From Streptomyces eurocidicus (GTDB lineage Bacteria > Actinomycetota > Actinomycetes > Streptomycetales > Streptomycetaceae), in NCBI RefSeq assembly GCF_002891295.1, contig NZ_LGUI01000003.1, positions 248,001-312,000 of the forward strand: DNA of 64,000 nt. Reading direction: 5' to 3'. The notes beneath the pieces were generated by a model. The model worked only from the letters and a program-made list of their open reading frames with translations. It was not told where the DNA came from and ran no database searches. Position numbers and translations under genes: made by a program. Positions 52,133-60,183 of this stretch are shown one piece after another. How positions within the stretch are numbered: position 1 is the first letter of the stretch; each line of letters starts with the position of its first letter.

Positions 52133-52711
52133 CGCCTCCCGGCCCCGCTCCGGCTCCTCCCCCGCCATCACATAGGCCCCGCCCCTGAGCCGCTCGATCA
52201 GCCCACGGGCCCATGCCTCCCCGCTCTCCGCCGTGTGCAGCCACATCCCCATGATCTCGGCGATGTGCCCCCAGTCCTCCCCCTCCGAGGGGGTCCAGTG
52301 CCGGCGGATCTCCTCGCGCCACGCGCGCAGCGCCTCGACGCGCCGCTCCAGCAGGGCGACGGCCTCGGCGCGCGGCAGGTCGACGAGGAAGCCGACGCCC
52401 GCCGTAAGGACGTCGACTTTCTGGTCGTGGGCGGAGAGGGACTCCCGAAGGAGCCGGAAGTACTCGTCCTCGCCCGCCGCCGTCAGCTCGTACTCCGTGC
52501 GCGGCGGGCCGCCGGCCTCGCTCGGCGCGACATCGTGGGCGATCAGCAGTCCCTGCTTCGCCATGGCCTTGAGCGCGTGGTAGATCGAGCCGGGCTTGGC
52601 GTTGGACCACTCGGGCGCGCCCCAGTCCTCCAGGTCGTTGCGCACCTGGTAGCCGTGCGCCCGGCCGTGCCGGCGCACCGCCCCCAGGACCAGCAGCCGG
52701 ATCGCCGACAT
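52115..52711 (-). CDS. PadR family transcriptional regulator
   Basis: A 198-residue winged-helix regulator. The N-terminal domain has LLVLGAVRRHGRAHGYQVRNDL, WSNAKPGSIYHALKAMAKQGLL and TEYELTAAGEDEYFRLL, the classic PadR fold. The C-terminal dimerisation part is helical (EAVALLERRVEALRAWREEIRR). Its Pro/Gly/Glu-rich end coincides with the degenerate palindromic repeat. It lies 79 nt after the DinB-like gene on the same strand and could control it. The ligand is unknown. Confidence 0.9.
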   Translation of the reverse strand: MSAIRLLVLGAVRRHGRAHGYQVRNDLEDWGAPEWSNAKPGSIYHALKAMAKQGLLIAHDVAPSEAGGPPRTEYELTAAGEDEYFRLLRESLSAHDQKVDVLTAGVGFLVDLPRAEAVALLERRVEALRAWREEIRRHWTPSEGEDWGHIAEIMGMWLHTAESGEAWARGLIERLRGGAYVMAGEEPERGREAGPSGA

Positions 52712-52790
52712 CGTCTCCTCATTCCACCGCGCCGCCCGCTCTTCCGCGGCCCAGACTAGGCGGCGGGAGGGCCGGTGTACGGGGAGGGCG

Positions 52791-53372
52791 TCACTCCGCC
52801 CGCGCCGCTCCCCCGGTCTCCGCCTCCGCTTCCGCCTCCGCCTCCGCCTCCGCCACGAGCGTGAACGCCGTCTTCCCGTCGAGGGACTCGCGGATGATGT
52901 CCGCGTGCCCGGCGTGCCGGGCGATCTCCTCCACCAGATGCGTCAGGAGCCAGCGCATCGACACCCGGGAGTTCGGCGGGAACCAGGGGGCGTCGGGCAG
53001 CGGGAAGGTGTCCTCAAGACTGGGGACGGCGTGGATGAACCGCTCGGTCTCGGCGGCGACGCGGTCCCAGTAGGCGAGCACGCCGGCGACGCTCTCGTCC
53101 TCCAGCATCCGGAAGCTGTCCGCCCAGTTCGACTGGTCGCGGGGGACCTCGGGGGCCACGCCCTGCGCGCGCCGCACCCAGGTGTCCTCGGTCTCCGCGA
53201 CGTGCTTGAGGAGCCCGCCGAGGGTCAACTCGCTGGCGGTCGTACGCCGCGCCGCCTGTTCGTCGGTCAGGCCGAGCAGCGTCCTGCGCAGGCCGCCGCG
53301 CTGGGCCGCCACGAACGCCAGCAGGGTGCCGCGCTCGTCGGAGGGGTTCTTCTCGATCACGTGCGTCACCAT
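52791..53372 (-). CDS. DinB/mycothiol-transferase-like protein with Ala-Glu repeat tail
   Basis: A 193-residue four-helix-bundle protein of the DinB superfamily, which includes mycothiol- and bacillithiol-dependent transferases. Probable metal-binding His residues lie in GGLLKHVAETED and LLTHLVEEIARHAGHADII. The C-terminus is a run of alternating Ala-Glu encoded by GAGGCG/GAAGCG repeats. ATG 53372 is chosen with AGGCGGA upstream; a GTG at 53411 is in frame but lacks support. Actinobacteria use mycothiol, so a mycothiol S-transferase is plausible. Confidence 0.85.
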   Translation of the reverse strand: MVTHVIEKNPSDERGTLLAFVAAQRGGLRRTLLGLTDEQAARRTTASELTLGGLLKHVAETEDTWVRRAQGVAPEVPRDQSNWADSFRMLEDESVAGVLAYWDRVAAETERFIHAVPSLEDTFPLPDAPWFPPNSRVSMRWLLTHLVEEIARHAGHADIIRESLDGKTAFTLVAEAEAEAEAEAETGGAARAE

Positions 53373-53490
53373 GGGGTCCGCCTTTCGTCGTACGTCGGCC
53401 TCGTCGACCACAGGCTAGGACCCCATGAGGACGGATCCGGTCCTACATGGACGCCGACCCGCCCTCGAATCCCTTGTTTCCCGAGGGGGA

Positions 53491-54948
53491 TCAGAACGGG
53501 AATCTGCTGCGCCCGTGCTGGATGGATATCCACTTGGTGGTGGTGAAGGCATCGACCATGGACTCGCCGTTGAGCCGCCCCACGCCGGAGTGCTTCTCAC
53601 CGCCGAAGGGCACGATCGCCTCGTCGTGCACGGTGCTGTCGTTGACATGGATCATTCCGGTGTCGATGCGCTTGGCGACGCGGACGCCGCGCTCGACGTC
53701 CCCGGTGTGGACCGCGCCGCTCAGCCCGTAAGGCGTGGCGTTGGCGATCCGGATCGCCTCCTCCTCCCCGTCGAAGGGGACGATCAGGGCGACCGGGCCG
53801 AAGATCTCCTGGCACAGGACCGGCGAGTCGGCCGGCAGACCGGTCAGCACCGACGGCCCGACAAGCGTCCCGTCCGTGCCGCCCCGCAGCAGCGCGGTGG
53901 CGCCGTCGGCGATGGTCTGCTCGACCAGGGCGTTGATGGCCTCGGCCTGACCGGCGTGGATCAGCGGGCCGATGTGGGTCGCCGGATCGCCCGGGTCGCC
54001 GACCTTCAGGGTCTTGACCTTGGCGACGAACTTCTCGGTGAACTCCCGCTCCACCGACCGGTCCACCAATACCCGGTTGGCCGCCATGCACACCTGGCCC
54101 TGGTGGATAAAACGGCTGAAGACCGCCGCGTCGACGGCGTAGTCCACATCGGCGTCGTCCAGGACGATCAGGGCGCTGTTGCCGCCGAGTTCGAGGATGA
54201 CCCGCTTGAAGTGCGCGGCCGCGACGGTCGCCACATGGCGGCCCACCTTGTCGGAGCCGGTGAACGAGATCACCTTGGGCACCGGGTGCTCGATGAGCGC
54301 GTCGCCTATCTCCGCGATGTCGGTGACGACGACGTTGAGCACCCCGGCGGGCAGCCCGGCCTCCTCGAAGACCTTCGCGACCAGGCCGCCGCCGCATATC
54401 GGCGTGTTCTGGTGCGGCTTGAGGACGACGGCGTTGCCCAGCGCGAGCGCCGGGGCGACGGACTTCACGGAGAGCAGGAACGGGAAGTTGAAGGGGCTGA
54501 TCACCCCCACGACCCCGACCGGCAGCCGGTAGAGGCGGTTCTCCTTGGTGTCGTCCGGCGAGGGCAGGATGCGGCCCTCGGCCCGCAGCGCGAGGTGCAG
54601 CGCCTCCCGCAGGAACTCCCGGACCAGGTGCAGCTCGAAGGCGGCCTTGACGGCCGTGCCGCCGCACTCCGCGGTGATCGCGGCGGACAGCTCGGCCTCC
54701 CGGTCGTCGACGATGCGCAGCGCCCGCTCGAAGACGAGCCGCCGGGTGTACGGGCTGGTGGCGCCCCACTCCCGCTGGGCGCGCTCGGCGGCGCGGTACG
54801 CCTGGTCGATCTCGGCCACCCCGGCCACGGTGATGGAGGCGAGCTTCTCCCCGTCGTAGGGGTTGAAGTCCACGATGTCCCAGGAGCCGGTGCCGGCCCG
54901 CCACTCGCCGTCGATGTACTGGAAAGCCAATTCGTCGAAATAGGACAT
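53491..54948 (-). CDS. NAD(P)-dependent aldehyde dehydrogenase, benzaldehyde dehydrogenase-like
   Basis: A 485-residue ALDH superfamily enzyme. It shows VGVVGVISPFNFPFLLSVKS, the cofactor region ISFTGSDKVGRHVA, catalytic Glu in VILELGGNSALIVLDD, catalytic Cys in FIHQGQVCMAANRV and IFGPVALIVPF. Overall it resembles benzaldehyde/vanillin-type dehydrogenases, but substrate preference is inferred. ATG 54948 begins MSYFDELAFQYIDGEWR, where homology starts; a further upstream frame is open but unsupported. It lies downstream of the WhiJ-like gene on the same strand. Confidence 0.93.
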   Translation of the reverse strand: MSYFDELAFQYIDGEWRAGTGSWDIVDFNPYDGEKLASITVAGVAEIDQAYRAAERAQREWGATSPYTRRLVFERALRIVDDREAELSAAITAECGGTAVKAAFELHLVREFLREALHLALRAEGRILPSPDDTKENRLYRLPVGVVGVISPFNFPFLLSVKSVAPALALGNAVVLKPHQNTPICGGGLVAKVFEEAGLPAGVLNVVVTDIAEIGDALIEHPVPKVISFTGSDKVGRHVATVAAAHFKRVILELGGNSALIVLDDADVDYAVDAAVFSRFIHQGQVCMAANRVLVDRSVEREFTEKFVAKVKTLKVGDPGDPATHIGPLIHAGQAEAINALVEQTIADGATALLRGGTDGTLVGPSVLTGLPADSPVLCQEIFGPVALIVPFDGEEEAIRIANATPYGLSGAVHTGDVERGVRVAKRIDTGMIHVNDSTVHDEAIVPFGGEKHSGVGRLNGESMVDAFTTTKWISIQHGRSRFPF

Positions 54949-55034
54949 GCGCCATCCCTGCCTGGAGATACGGGGGCGCTCGTGGCGCCCGAACCGGTAT
55001 GCGACTCCTGATGGGACGTCATCGTACTGATGTG

Positions 55035-55898
55035 TCACACGAGTTGAAGCAGACGCCTCAGCAAGTCCCTGGTGGCGGCGGGCCGGAGGCTGTCCGTGTG
55101 CAGCCGCTCCATCGCCTTGCCGTACTGCGCCACCTCGTCGGGCTTGTCCAGGTAGAGCGCGCTGGTGAGCTGCTCCAGGTACACCACGTCGGACAGGTCC
55201 GACTCGGGGAACCGCAGCATCGTGAAGGCGCCGCTCTCACCCGCGTGCCCGCCGTGCGCGAAGGGCATCACCTGGAGCGTCACATTGGCCTGCTCGGAGA
55301 TGTCGATCAGGTGCTCCAGCTGCCCGCGCATCACGTCCCGGCCACCGTACGGGCGGTGCAGCGCGGCTTCGTCGAGGACCGCGTGAAAGTGCGGGGCGCG
55401 CTCCGAGAACAGCAGCTTCTGGCGCTCCATCCGCAGCGACACCCGGCGCTCGACCTCGGCCTCCTCGGCCGTGGGCTGGCCGCGCACCACGACGGCCTGG
55501 GCGTACCCCTCGGTCTGGAGCAGGCCGTGCACGAACTGGACCTCGTAGATGTTGATGTGCGAGGCGGCGCCCTCCAGGCCGACATACGTCTGGAACCAGC
55601 CGGGCAGGACGTCGCCGTAGCTGTGCCACCAGCCCGCGACATTGGCCTCACGGGCCAGGCCCAGCAGCGCCTCGCGCTCCAGCTCGTCCGTGACCCCGTA
55701 GAGCGTGAGGAGATCCTCGACGTCCCGCGCCTTGAAGCTCACCCGCCCCAGCTCCATGCGGCTGATCTTCGATTCGGACGCCCTGATCGAGTAGCCGGCC
55801 GCCTCGCGGGTGATCCCCCGCGACTCCCTCAGCCTCCTGAGCTGGGAGCCCAGGAGTATGCGGCGCACCACAGAACCGCTCGACTCGCTCGTGGCCAT
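55035..55898 (-). CDS. Scr1/WhiJ-type helix-turn-helix regulator with DUF5753 domain
   Basis: A 287-residue regulator. The N-terminal XRE helix-turn-helix (about 15-75) shows GSQLRRLRESRGITREAAGYSI and SESKISRMELGRVSFK. The DUF5753 sensor region (about 95-280) includes WFQTYVGLEGAASHINIYE, VHGLLQTEGYAQAV and HFHAVLDEAALHRPYGG. These proteins are paired with DUF397 proteins and RsbW-like ATPases in streptomycete development, and both partners are encoded next door. It is divergent from the ATPase gene. Confidence 0.93.
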   Translation of the reverse strand: MATSESSGSVVRRILLGSQLRRLRESRGITREAAGYSIRASESKISRMELGRVSFKARDVEDLLTLYGVTDELEREALLGLAREANVAGWWHSYGDVLPGWFQTYVGLEGAASHINIYEVQFVHGLLQTEGYAQAVVVRGQPTAEEAEVERRVSLRMERQKLLFSERAPHFHAVLDEAALHRPYGGRDVMRGQLEHLIDISEQANVTLQVMPFAHGGHAGESGAFTMLRFPESDLSDVVYLEQLTSALYLDKPDEVAQYGKAMERLHTDSLRPAATRDLLRRLLQLV

Positions 55899-56211
55899 CT
55901 CTGCGACTCCTCCTCTTCCGGTTCCTGTACCGGTCGTGCCGCTTCCGCGCCCTTCCGGGGCGACCCCCGCTACCCCCGGCCGTGAAGTCTGCCATCTCCG
56001 GGCTCCGTTGAGTGTGCATCCGATTACTCGGCCATGTGCAGTTCGGACAACGTACGCAGGAGGGCGTAGGAAGAATTACCCCCTAACAGGATCGTGCGCC
56101 CCCAAAACCCCCATGTGCACGTGCATCTGCCCTTGCATCCGCCACCCTCATTGGGAACCATGGGGGACGCACACGTGCGTGTCACGTCCACGATTGCCAG
56201 GAGTGCCTCGG
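55899..56211. other. Divergent regulatory region of the WhiJ-like module
   Basis: 313 bp between two divergent starts. It contains several CATGTGC/TGCAT words and the perfect palindrome TGCACGTGCA. A second, longer imperfect palindrome is centred on CACGTG (56166-56183). The ATPase start has AGGAG at about 56199. No coding sequence is supported. Confidence 0.5.
56116..56125. promoter_or_regulatory. Palindrome TGCACGTGCA, copy 1 (candidate operator)
   Basis: A 10-bp perfect palindrome in the region between the WhiJ-like gene and the ATPase gene. The identical palindrome recurs at 57060-57069 upstream of the DUF397 gene. Shared placement suggests recognition by the WhiJ-like regulator. Confidence 0.5.
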
Positions 56212-56706
56212 ATGGGTACCGAAGGATCGACCGTGCTCTCACCGCTGTGGCGAGGGCTGCCACCGATCGCCCCCTCCGCCGTCTCCAACTCGGCCTCCTG
56301 CGCACTTCCTCCCCGCTTCGAGGCGGTCCGGACCGCCCGGCGGTTCACCAGGTCCACACTTCAGCAGTGGGAACTCCAGGGGCTCTTCGACGACGTCGCG
56401 CTCGTGGTCTCGGAACTGGTCACCAATTCCATGCGGTACGCCCTGCCCGCCGACCCCATAGGCTCCGGCGCCGAGCCTCCGGTACGGCTGCATCTGATGC
56501 GCTGGACGTCGCGGCTGGTGTGCGCCGTGCGCGATCCCAGCGAGGAGGGCCCGGTCACGGGGGAGGCCGACGCCTCGGCCGAGTGCGGGCGCGGGCTGTT
56601 CCTGGTGGAGTCCTTCAGCGACACCTGGGGCTGGCACCCCCTGGCCGGGGCGCTGCGCGGCAAGGTCGTCTGGGCGCTCTTCCGCCTGCCGGACGACCGG
56701 GACTGA
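56212..56706 (+). CDS. RsbW-like ATP-binding (HATPase_c_2) regulatory protein
   Basis: A 164-residue GHKL ATPase of the anti-sigma/switch kinase type. The ATPase N box is LVVSELVTNSMRYA, with AVRDPSEEGP, and the G box ECGRGLFLVESFSDTWGW. The first ~25 residues are a Ser/Pro-rich extension. Such proteins phosphorylate or sequester anti-anti-sigma or WhiJ-type partners. ATG 56212 follows AGGAG with 8-nt spacing. It is convergent with the DUF397 gene, 12 nt apart. Confidence 0.9.
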   Translation: MGTEGSTVLSPLWRGLPPIAPSAVSNSASCALPPRFEAVRTARRFTRSTLQQWELQGLFDDVALVVSELVTNSMRYALPADPIGSGAEPPVRLHLMRWTSRLVCAVRDPSEEGPVTGEADASAECGRGLFLVESFSDTWGWHPLAGALRGKVVWALFRLPDDRD

Positions 56707-56718
56707 CCGGCCGGTGCC

Positions 56719-56958
56719 TCAGTCGCTCACCAGATAGTCGAACTCGCCGTCCTTGATCCCCAGCAGCATCGCCTCGATCTCCGCCGGGGTGTAGACGAGG
56801 GCCGGGCCGTCCGGATGCCGGGAATTGCGCACGGCGACCCCGCCGCCCGGCAGCTTCGCGAACTCCACGCACGAGCCCTGCGAGTTCGAGTGCCGGCTCT
56901 TCCGCCAGACGACGCCGTCGAGGTCCGCGGCAGCCATGCCGTTGTACGCGTGAGGCAC
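56719..56958 (-). CDS. DUF397 protein, partner of the WhiJ-like regulator
   Basis: A 79-residue protein with the canonical DUF397 pattern: VVWRKSRHSNSQGSCVEFAKL, then VAVRNSRHPDGPALVYTPAE. DUF397 proteins are small antagonists or modulators of Scr1/WhiJ-type regulators. GTG 56958 has GGGAGA just upstream; the in-frame ATG at 56988 would place that Shine-Dalgarno inside the gene. It is convergent with the ATPase gene. A TGCACGTGCA site lies about 100 nt upstream. Confidence 0.9.
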   Translation of the reverse strand: MPHAYNGMAAADLDGVVWRKSRHSNSQGSCVEFAKLPGGGVAVRNSRHPDGPALVYTPAEIEAMLLGIKDGEFDYLVSD

Positions 56959-57059
56959 AGGACTCTCCCGGAGCATTGCAGGGGGCACCCCGGCACGAAC
57001 GGTGGGGATGACAACTACTCCGGATCATAGCCGCGTTCATGTGCTTCTGCATGGGCGAA

Positions 57060-57069
57060 TGCACGTGCA
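57060..57069. promoter_or_regulatory. Palindrome TGCACGTGCA, copy 2 (candidate operator)
   Basis: Identical to the site at 56116-56125, about 100 nt upstream of the DUF397 start. It is surrounded by further CATGTGC and TGCATG words (57038-57060). Confidence 0.5.
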
Positions 57070-57152
57070 CTTTCGGTGTTCCCGTCACTACTTCCCGGCG
57101 CGTCACAGGAAGCCTTCGCCGCGGAAGACTTCACTACCGGAAGACTTCTCGT

Positions 57153-57395
57153 CTACTTCCCGTTGCCCGAATACGGCAGGAGCCCCATCTCCCGGGCATT
57201 CTTGATCGCACGGGCCAGCTGTCGCTGCTGCTGAGCGGTGACCCTGGTCACCCGGCGGCCCCGGATCTTCCCCCGGTCCGAAATGAACTTCCGCAGCAGA
57301 TCGGTGTCTTTGTAGTCGATGTAGGTGATGCCCGCGGTTTCCAGGGGATTCGGGCGTGGCTTGAGGTTCTTGCGGTGTTCGGGGCGGCGGGACAT
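57153..57395 (-). CDS. rpsR: Ribosomal protein S18, paralogue in the zinc-starvation cluster
   Basis: An 80-residue small-subunit protein: [19 protein letters not shown], then the conserved [25 protein letters not shown] and [21 protein letters not shown]. It has no cysteine. Its place at the end of the L33-L31-COG0523-S18 operon marks it as the paralogue made when zinc is scarce; the housekeeping rpsR would lie elsewhere in the chromosome. Confidence 0.95.
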   Translation of the reverse strand: MSRRPEHRKNLKPRPNPLETAGITYIDYKDTDLLRKFISDRGKIRGRRVTRVTAQQQRQLARAIKNAREMGLLPYSGNGK

Positions 57396-57407
57396 GGAGA
57401 AGTCCTT

Positions 57408-58619
57408 TCAGGAAACGGGATCGAGAAGTGCGTCGAAAGCGGGGGAGAGCAGACGCCAGGCAGCCGGGCCCGCCGCGTATTCGGCGTCGGTCAGCAGACA
57501 CGACTCCAGCAGCGCGCACAGCCCGTCGCGGTCGAGCCCGGGCGAGGTGAAGGTGAGGTGCTGGGTCCGGTCGCCGTGCTCGGGGTGCCAGTCCAGCGCG
57601 GCGGCCACCCGGCGGGAGGCGGGCACCAGCTCCCAGGCGGCGTCGGGCAGGGCGGCCAGCCAGGGCCCGGCGCCCTCGACGCACAGGGCGCCGCCGGCCG
57701 CGTCCCAGGCGAGCAGGGTGTCCGGCCGGTCGGCGAGCCAGAACCGGCCCCGGCTGCGGGCGGCGGCGCAGGTGAGGTCCTCCAGCGCCGCGTACAACCG
57801 CCCGGGGTGGAAGGGGCGGCGCCGCTTCCATACGAGCGTGGTGACGCCGTCCGCGTCGGCCTCCTGCGGCAGCAGGGCGCAGGCGGGGTGCTGCCGGTCG
57901 GCGGCCGCCGCCACGTCGAATCCGGCGACGGCCGCGGCGGCGAGGTCGACGGAGTCGGCGGGGATCCTGCGGGCGGTGGGGACGAGTTGGTCGAGCAGGG
58001 CGAGGTCGACGGCGTCGGCGGGTTCCACGGGCGCGCCGAAGGCGGTGGCCCCGCCGGACGGGTCGCCGGGGGGCGCGACGGCGGTGTCCGCCACCAGCGC
58101 GAGCACGCTCGCGTACTCCAGCTGACGGGCGAAGGTGTCCGCGACCGTCCGCCGGTCGGTGGCGGCGGCCTGGAGGCCGGCCTCGGCGAGGTCGTCGCCG
58201 CAGCCGAGGGCGGGCAGCACCAGGGCCGGGTCCACGGCCGTGACGACACCGGTGAGCCGTACGCGCTCGCCGCCGTGGGCGGCCACGACCTCGGCCATGG
58301 CCTTGGGCTCGACGGAGTCCCACAGTTCGACGACGGCGAGCCGGCACCCGCCGCCGGCGGCGAGCCGCTCCAGCTCGGGCACCAGGTCCTCGCGCAGGGC
58401 GCAGCAGGCGCAGTCGTCGACCAGCGGCGTCTCCCCCTCGTCGAGGGTGCCGGTGCGGTCCCGCACGGTCCTGCGGACCGTGCCGGCGGCCGCGGCCGTC
58501 AGGTCGTGGTGCAGGGCGACGCTGCCCGGCACGGTGTGCAGCAGCCGGTCGACCGCGGTGCGGCGGGCGTCCGCGTGCAGACCGCCCACCAGCACCACGG
58601 ACAGCGGGTCGGAGGGCAT
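57408..58619 (-). CDS. Divergent COG0523 (CobW/YciC-like) protein lacking a P-loop
   Basis: A 403-residue member of the G3E metallochaperone family, judged by the hallmark CxCC (DDCACCALREDL) near residue 85 and the C-terminal CobW_C domain (GRFWLADRPDTLLAWD, DRTQHLTFTSPGLD). The N-terminal Walker A is not recognisable: where GxxGxGK(S/T) is expected it reads VLVGGLHADARRTAVDRLL. The switch region reads VELWDSVEPKAMA rather than the usual ExSG. GTP hydrolysis is therefore doubtful. It is coupled to rpmE2 (TGATG). A zinc-handling role is inferred from the cluster. Confidence 0.88.
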   Translation of the reverse strand: MPSDPLSVVLVGGLHADARRTAVDRLLHTVPGSVALHHDLTAAAAGTVRRTVRDRTGTLDEGETPLVDDCACCALREDLVPELERLAAGGGCRLAVVELWDSVEPKAMAEVVAAHGGERVRLTGVVTAVDPALVLPALGCGDDLAEAGLQAAATDRRTVADTFARQLEYASVLALVADTAVAPPGDPSGGATAFGAPVEPADAVDLALLDQLVPTARRIPADSVDLAAAAVAGFDVAAAADRQHPACALLPQEADADGVTTLVWKRRRPFHPGRLYAALEDLTCAAARSRGRFWLADRPDTLLAWDAAGGALCVEGAGPWLAALPDAAWELVPASRRVAAALDWHPEHGDRTQHLTFTSPGLDRDGLCALLESCLLTDAEYAAGPAAWRLLSPAFDALLDPVS

Positions 58620-58873
58620 CAGCGGCCCCCGCGCCCGCCGTAGCGGCGCTCGAAGCGCTCGACCCGGCCGGCGGTGTCCAGGACGCGGGCCGTACCCGTG
58701 TAGAAGGGGTGGCTCGCCGAGGAGATCTCCACGTCGACGACCGGGTAGGTGTTGCCGTCCTCCCACTCGACGGTCTTGTCACTGGTGGCCGTGGAGCGGG
58801 TGAGGAAGGCGAAGTCCGCGGCGCGGTCGCGGAAGACGACCGGGCCGTAGGGCGGGTGGATGCCGGGCTGCAT
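58619..58873 (-). CDS. rpmE2: Type B ribosomal protein L31 (zinc-independent)
   Basis: An 84-residue L31 without the zinc-binding CxxC of type A. It starts [19 protein letters not shown] and has [21 protein letters not shown], diagnostic for the type B form. It replaces zinc-containing L31 under zinc limitation, releasing zinc. The stop overlaps the COG0523 ATG by one base. rpmG lies just upstream. Confidence 0.96.
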   Translation of the reverse strand: MQPGIHPPYGPVVFRDRAADFAFLTRSTATSDKTVEWEDGNTYPVVDVEISSASHPFYTGTARVLDTAGRVERFERRYGGRGGR

Positions 58874-58878
58874 CGCGC

Positions 58879-59043
58879 TCAGCGCTCCTCTCGGAAGGTG
58901 ACGTGGCGGCCGACGACCGGGTCGTACTTGCGCAGTTCCATGCGGTCGGGGTCGTTACGGCGGTTCTTACGGGTGACGTAGGTGAATCCGGTCCCGGCGG
59001 TGGACCGGAGCTTGATGACGGGGCGTAGCTCGTTGCGGGCCAT
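58879..59043 (-). CDS. rpmG: Ribosomal protein L33, cysteine-free paralogue
   Basis: A 54-residue protein: [20 protein letters not shown], then [20 protein letters not shown] and [10 protein letters not shown]. No cysteine is present, so this is the zinc-free form. It is first gene of the minus-strand operon and starts about 15 nt from the putative Zur box. Confidence 0.95.
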   Translation of the reverse strand: MARNELRPVIKLRSTAGTGFTYVTRKNRRNDPDRMELRKYDPVVGRHVTFREER

Positions 59044-59058
59044 GCGGGCTACTATACA

Positions 59059-59080
59059 GAAATGGTTTCCATTTTCATTA
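59059..59080. promoter_or_regulatory. Putative Zur box between divergent ribosomal-protein operons
   Basis: On the minus strand the site reads TAATGAAAATGGAAACCATTTC. It contains TGAAAATG, the conserved half of actinobacterial Zur boxes, and an AATGG-TTT-CCATT inverted repeat. It is the only AT-rich patch between rpmG and rpmB. Zur with zinc would repress both operons. Confidence 0.7.
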
Positions 59081-59117
59081 GGCTCGTGAGGGCCGCCCCG
59101 GATCCGGAGGTCTGACC

Positions 59118-59354
59118 ATGTCCGCCCACTGCCAACTCACGGGCCGCGAGCCCGGCTTCGGCAACACCATCTCCCACTCGCACCGGCGCACGTCCCGCCG
59201 CTTCGACCCCAACATCCAGCGCAAGCGCTACTGGCTCGCGAGCGAGGGCCGCCATGTGCGGCTGACGCTGAGCACGAAGGGGATCAAGACGGTCGACGCG
59301 ATCGGCGTCGAGGCGGCCGTGGCCCGCATCCGGGCCCGAGGGGGGAAGGTCTGA
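59118..59354 (+). CDS. rpmB: Ribosomal protein L28, zinc-independent paralogue
   Basis: A 78-residue protein: [20 protein letters not shown], then [19 protein letters not shown] and [19 protein letters not shown]. Only one Cys remains of the usual CxxC pair, so zinc binding is lost. Its stop overlaps the rpsN ATG (TGATG). Transcribed away from the putative Zur box. Confidence 0.95.
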   Translation: MSAHCQLTGREPGFGNTISHSHRRTSRRFDPNIQRKRYWLASEGRHVRLTLSTKGIKTVDAIGVEAAVARIRARGGKV

Positions 59355-59659
59355 TGGCGAAGAAGAGCAAGATCGCGAAGAATGAGCAGCGGCGGCTGAC
59401 GGTCGCCCGCTACGCCGCCCGCCGGGCCCTGCTGAAGGCCGTCATCCGCGATCCGCGGGCGCCGGAGGAGGAGCGCCTGGCCGCCGGGCGCGAGCTGCGG
59501 CGCCAGCCGCGCGACGCCGGCGCGACGCGGATCCGCAACCGCGACGCGGCGGACGGCCGCCCCCGCGGCTACTTCCGCGCCTTCGGGCTGTCCCGGATCA
59601 GCCTCCGCGAACAGGCCCACGCGGGTCACCTGCCGGGGGTCCGCAAGTCGAGCTGGTAG
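59354..59659 (+). CDS. rpsN: Ribosomal protein S14, cysteine-free long form
   Basis: A 101-residue S14: [20 protein letters not shown], then [24 protein letters not shown] and [17 protein letters not shown]. This long form has no CxxC zinc knuckle, unlike the short 61-residue zinc-binding S14 expected in the main ribosomal operon. It is coupled to rpmB. It completes the alternative ribosomal-protein set. Confidence 0.95.
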   Translation: MAKKSKIAKNEQRRLTVARYAARRALLKAVIRDPRAPEEERLAAGRELRRQPRDAGATRIRNRDAADGRPRGYFRAFGLSRISLREQAHAGHLPGVRKSSW

Positions 59660-59661
59660 CT

Positions 59662-59745
59662 CCGGCCGCAAACGCCGCGTCAGCGCGGAGGGGGGGCCGG
59701 GGGCGAAGCCTCCGGTTACGGGAAGGGGCGGGTAGGGGAAAACGC
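59662..59745. repeat. Intergenic palindromic element, inverted degenerate copy D
   Basis: It contains CGCAAACGCCGCGTC, GGGGGCGAAGCCTCCGG and CGGGAAGGGGCGGGTAGGGG, which are the family modules in the opposite orientation to the copy at 1312. It lies between convergent genes, so it probably serves as their terminator. Confidence 0.55.
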
Positions 59746-59757
59746 CCCCGCCCACCC

Positions 59758-60093
59758 CTACCGCACCGGCAGCAACAGCAACTGATCCGCGTAACACCAA
59801 GCCCAGTCCTCCCCCGGCTCGAACGACCGCGCCAGATCATGCCCGGACTCCGCACGCGCGTGCGCCGCCGCGTGCCGGTTCGGCGAACTGTCGCAGCAGC
59901 CGATGTGCCCGCAGCTCAGGCACTCGCGCAGATGGACCCAGGTGCCGCCGGTGCGCAGGCAGTCCTCACAGCCCTCCGTCGTGCTCGGCTCCACCTCGCG
60001 GGCCTCGCCCACATGGGCGCAGGCACGATCCGTGGGCCGGCCCTCGACATCGGCGGTGACCTGCCAGGCCGGGCGGCCGGTCGGCTCGCTCAT
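59758..60093 (-). CDS. UBP-type zinc-finger protein
   Basis: A 111-residue protein dominated by one UBP zinc finger: ACAHVGEAR, CEDCLRTGGTWVHLRECLSCG, HIGCCDSSPNRHAAAH and GHDLARSF, with all expected Cys/His ligands. In eukaryotes the domain binds free ubiquitin C-termini; the ligand in actinobacteria is not known. ATG 60093 (MSEPTGRPAWQVT) has AGGG upstream. GTG 60102 is an in-frame alternative. Confidence 0.85.
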   Translation of the reverse strand: MSEPTGRPAWQVTADVEGRPTDRACAHVGEAREVEPSTTEGCEDCLRTGGTWVHLRECLSCGHIGCCDSSPNRHAAAHARAESGHDLARSFEPGEDWAWCYADQLLLLPVR

Positions 60094-60183
60094 GTCCTTC
60101 ACCCTAGGCCGATCGGCTCCGCCGCGCGCGGCGGAGCCCGGCGCCGGGGCCCGTTGTCAGACCCCGCTGGCAGACTCACGGAC

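Noticed and set aside
51548..52759. A plus-strand frame running through the 38-bp repeats
   Set aside because: The repeat period is not divisible by three, so no repeated peptide results; it starts inside gad in another frame and runs antisense to the PadR gene.
53425..53445. Near-palindrome AGGACGGATCCGGTCCT as a PadR operator
   Set aside because: It is symmetric and upstream of the DinB-like gene, but there is only one imperfect copy and no second site near the PadR gene, so the evidence is too weak.
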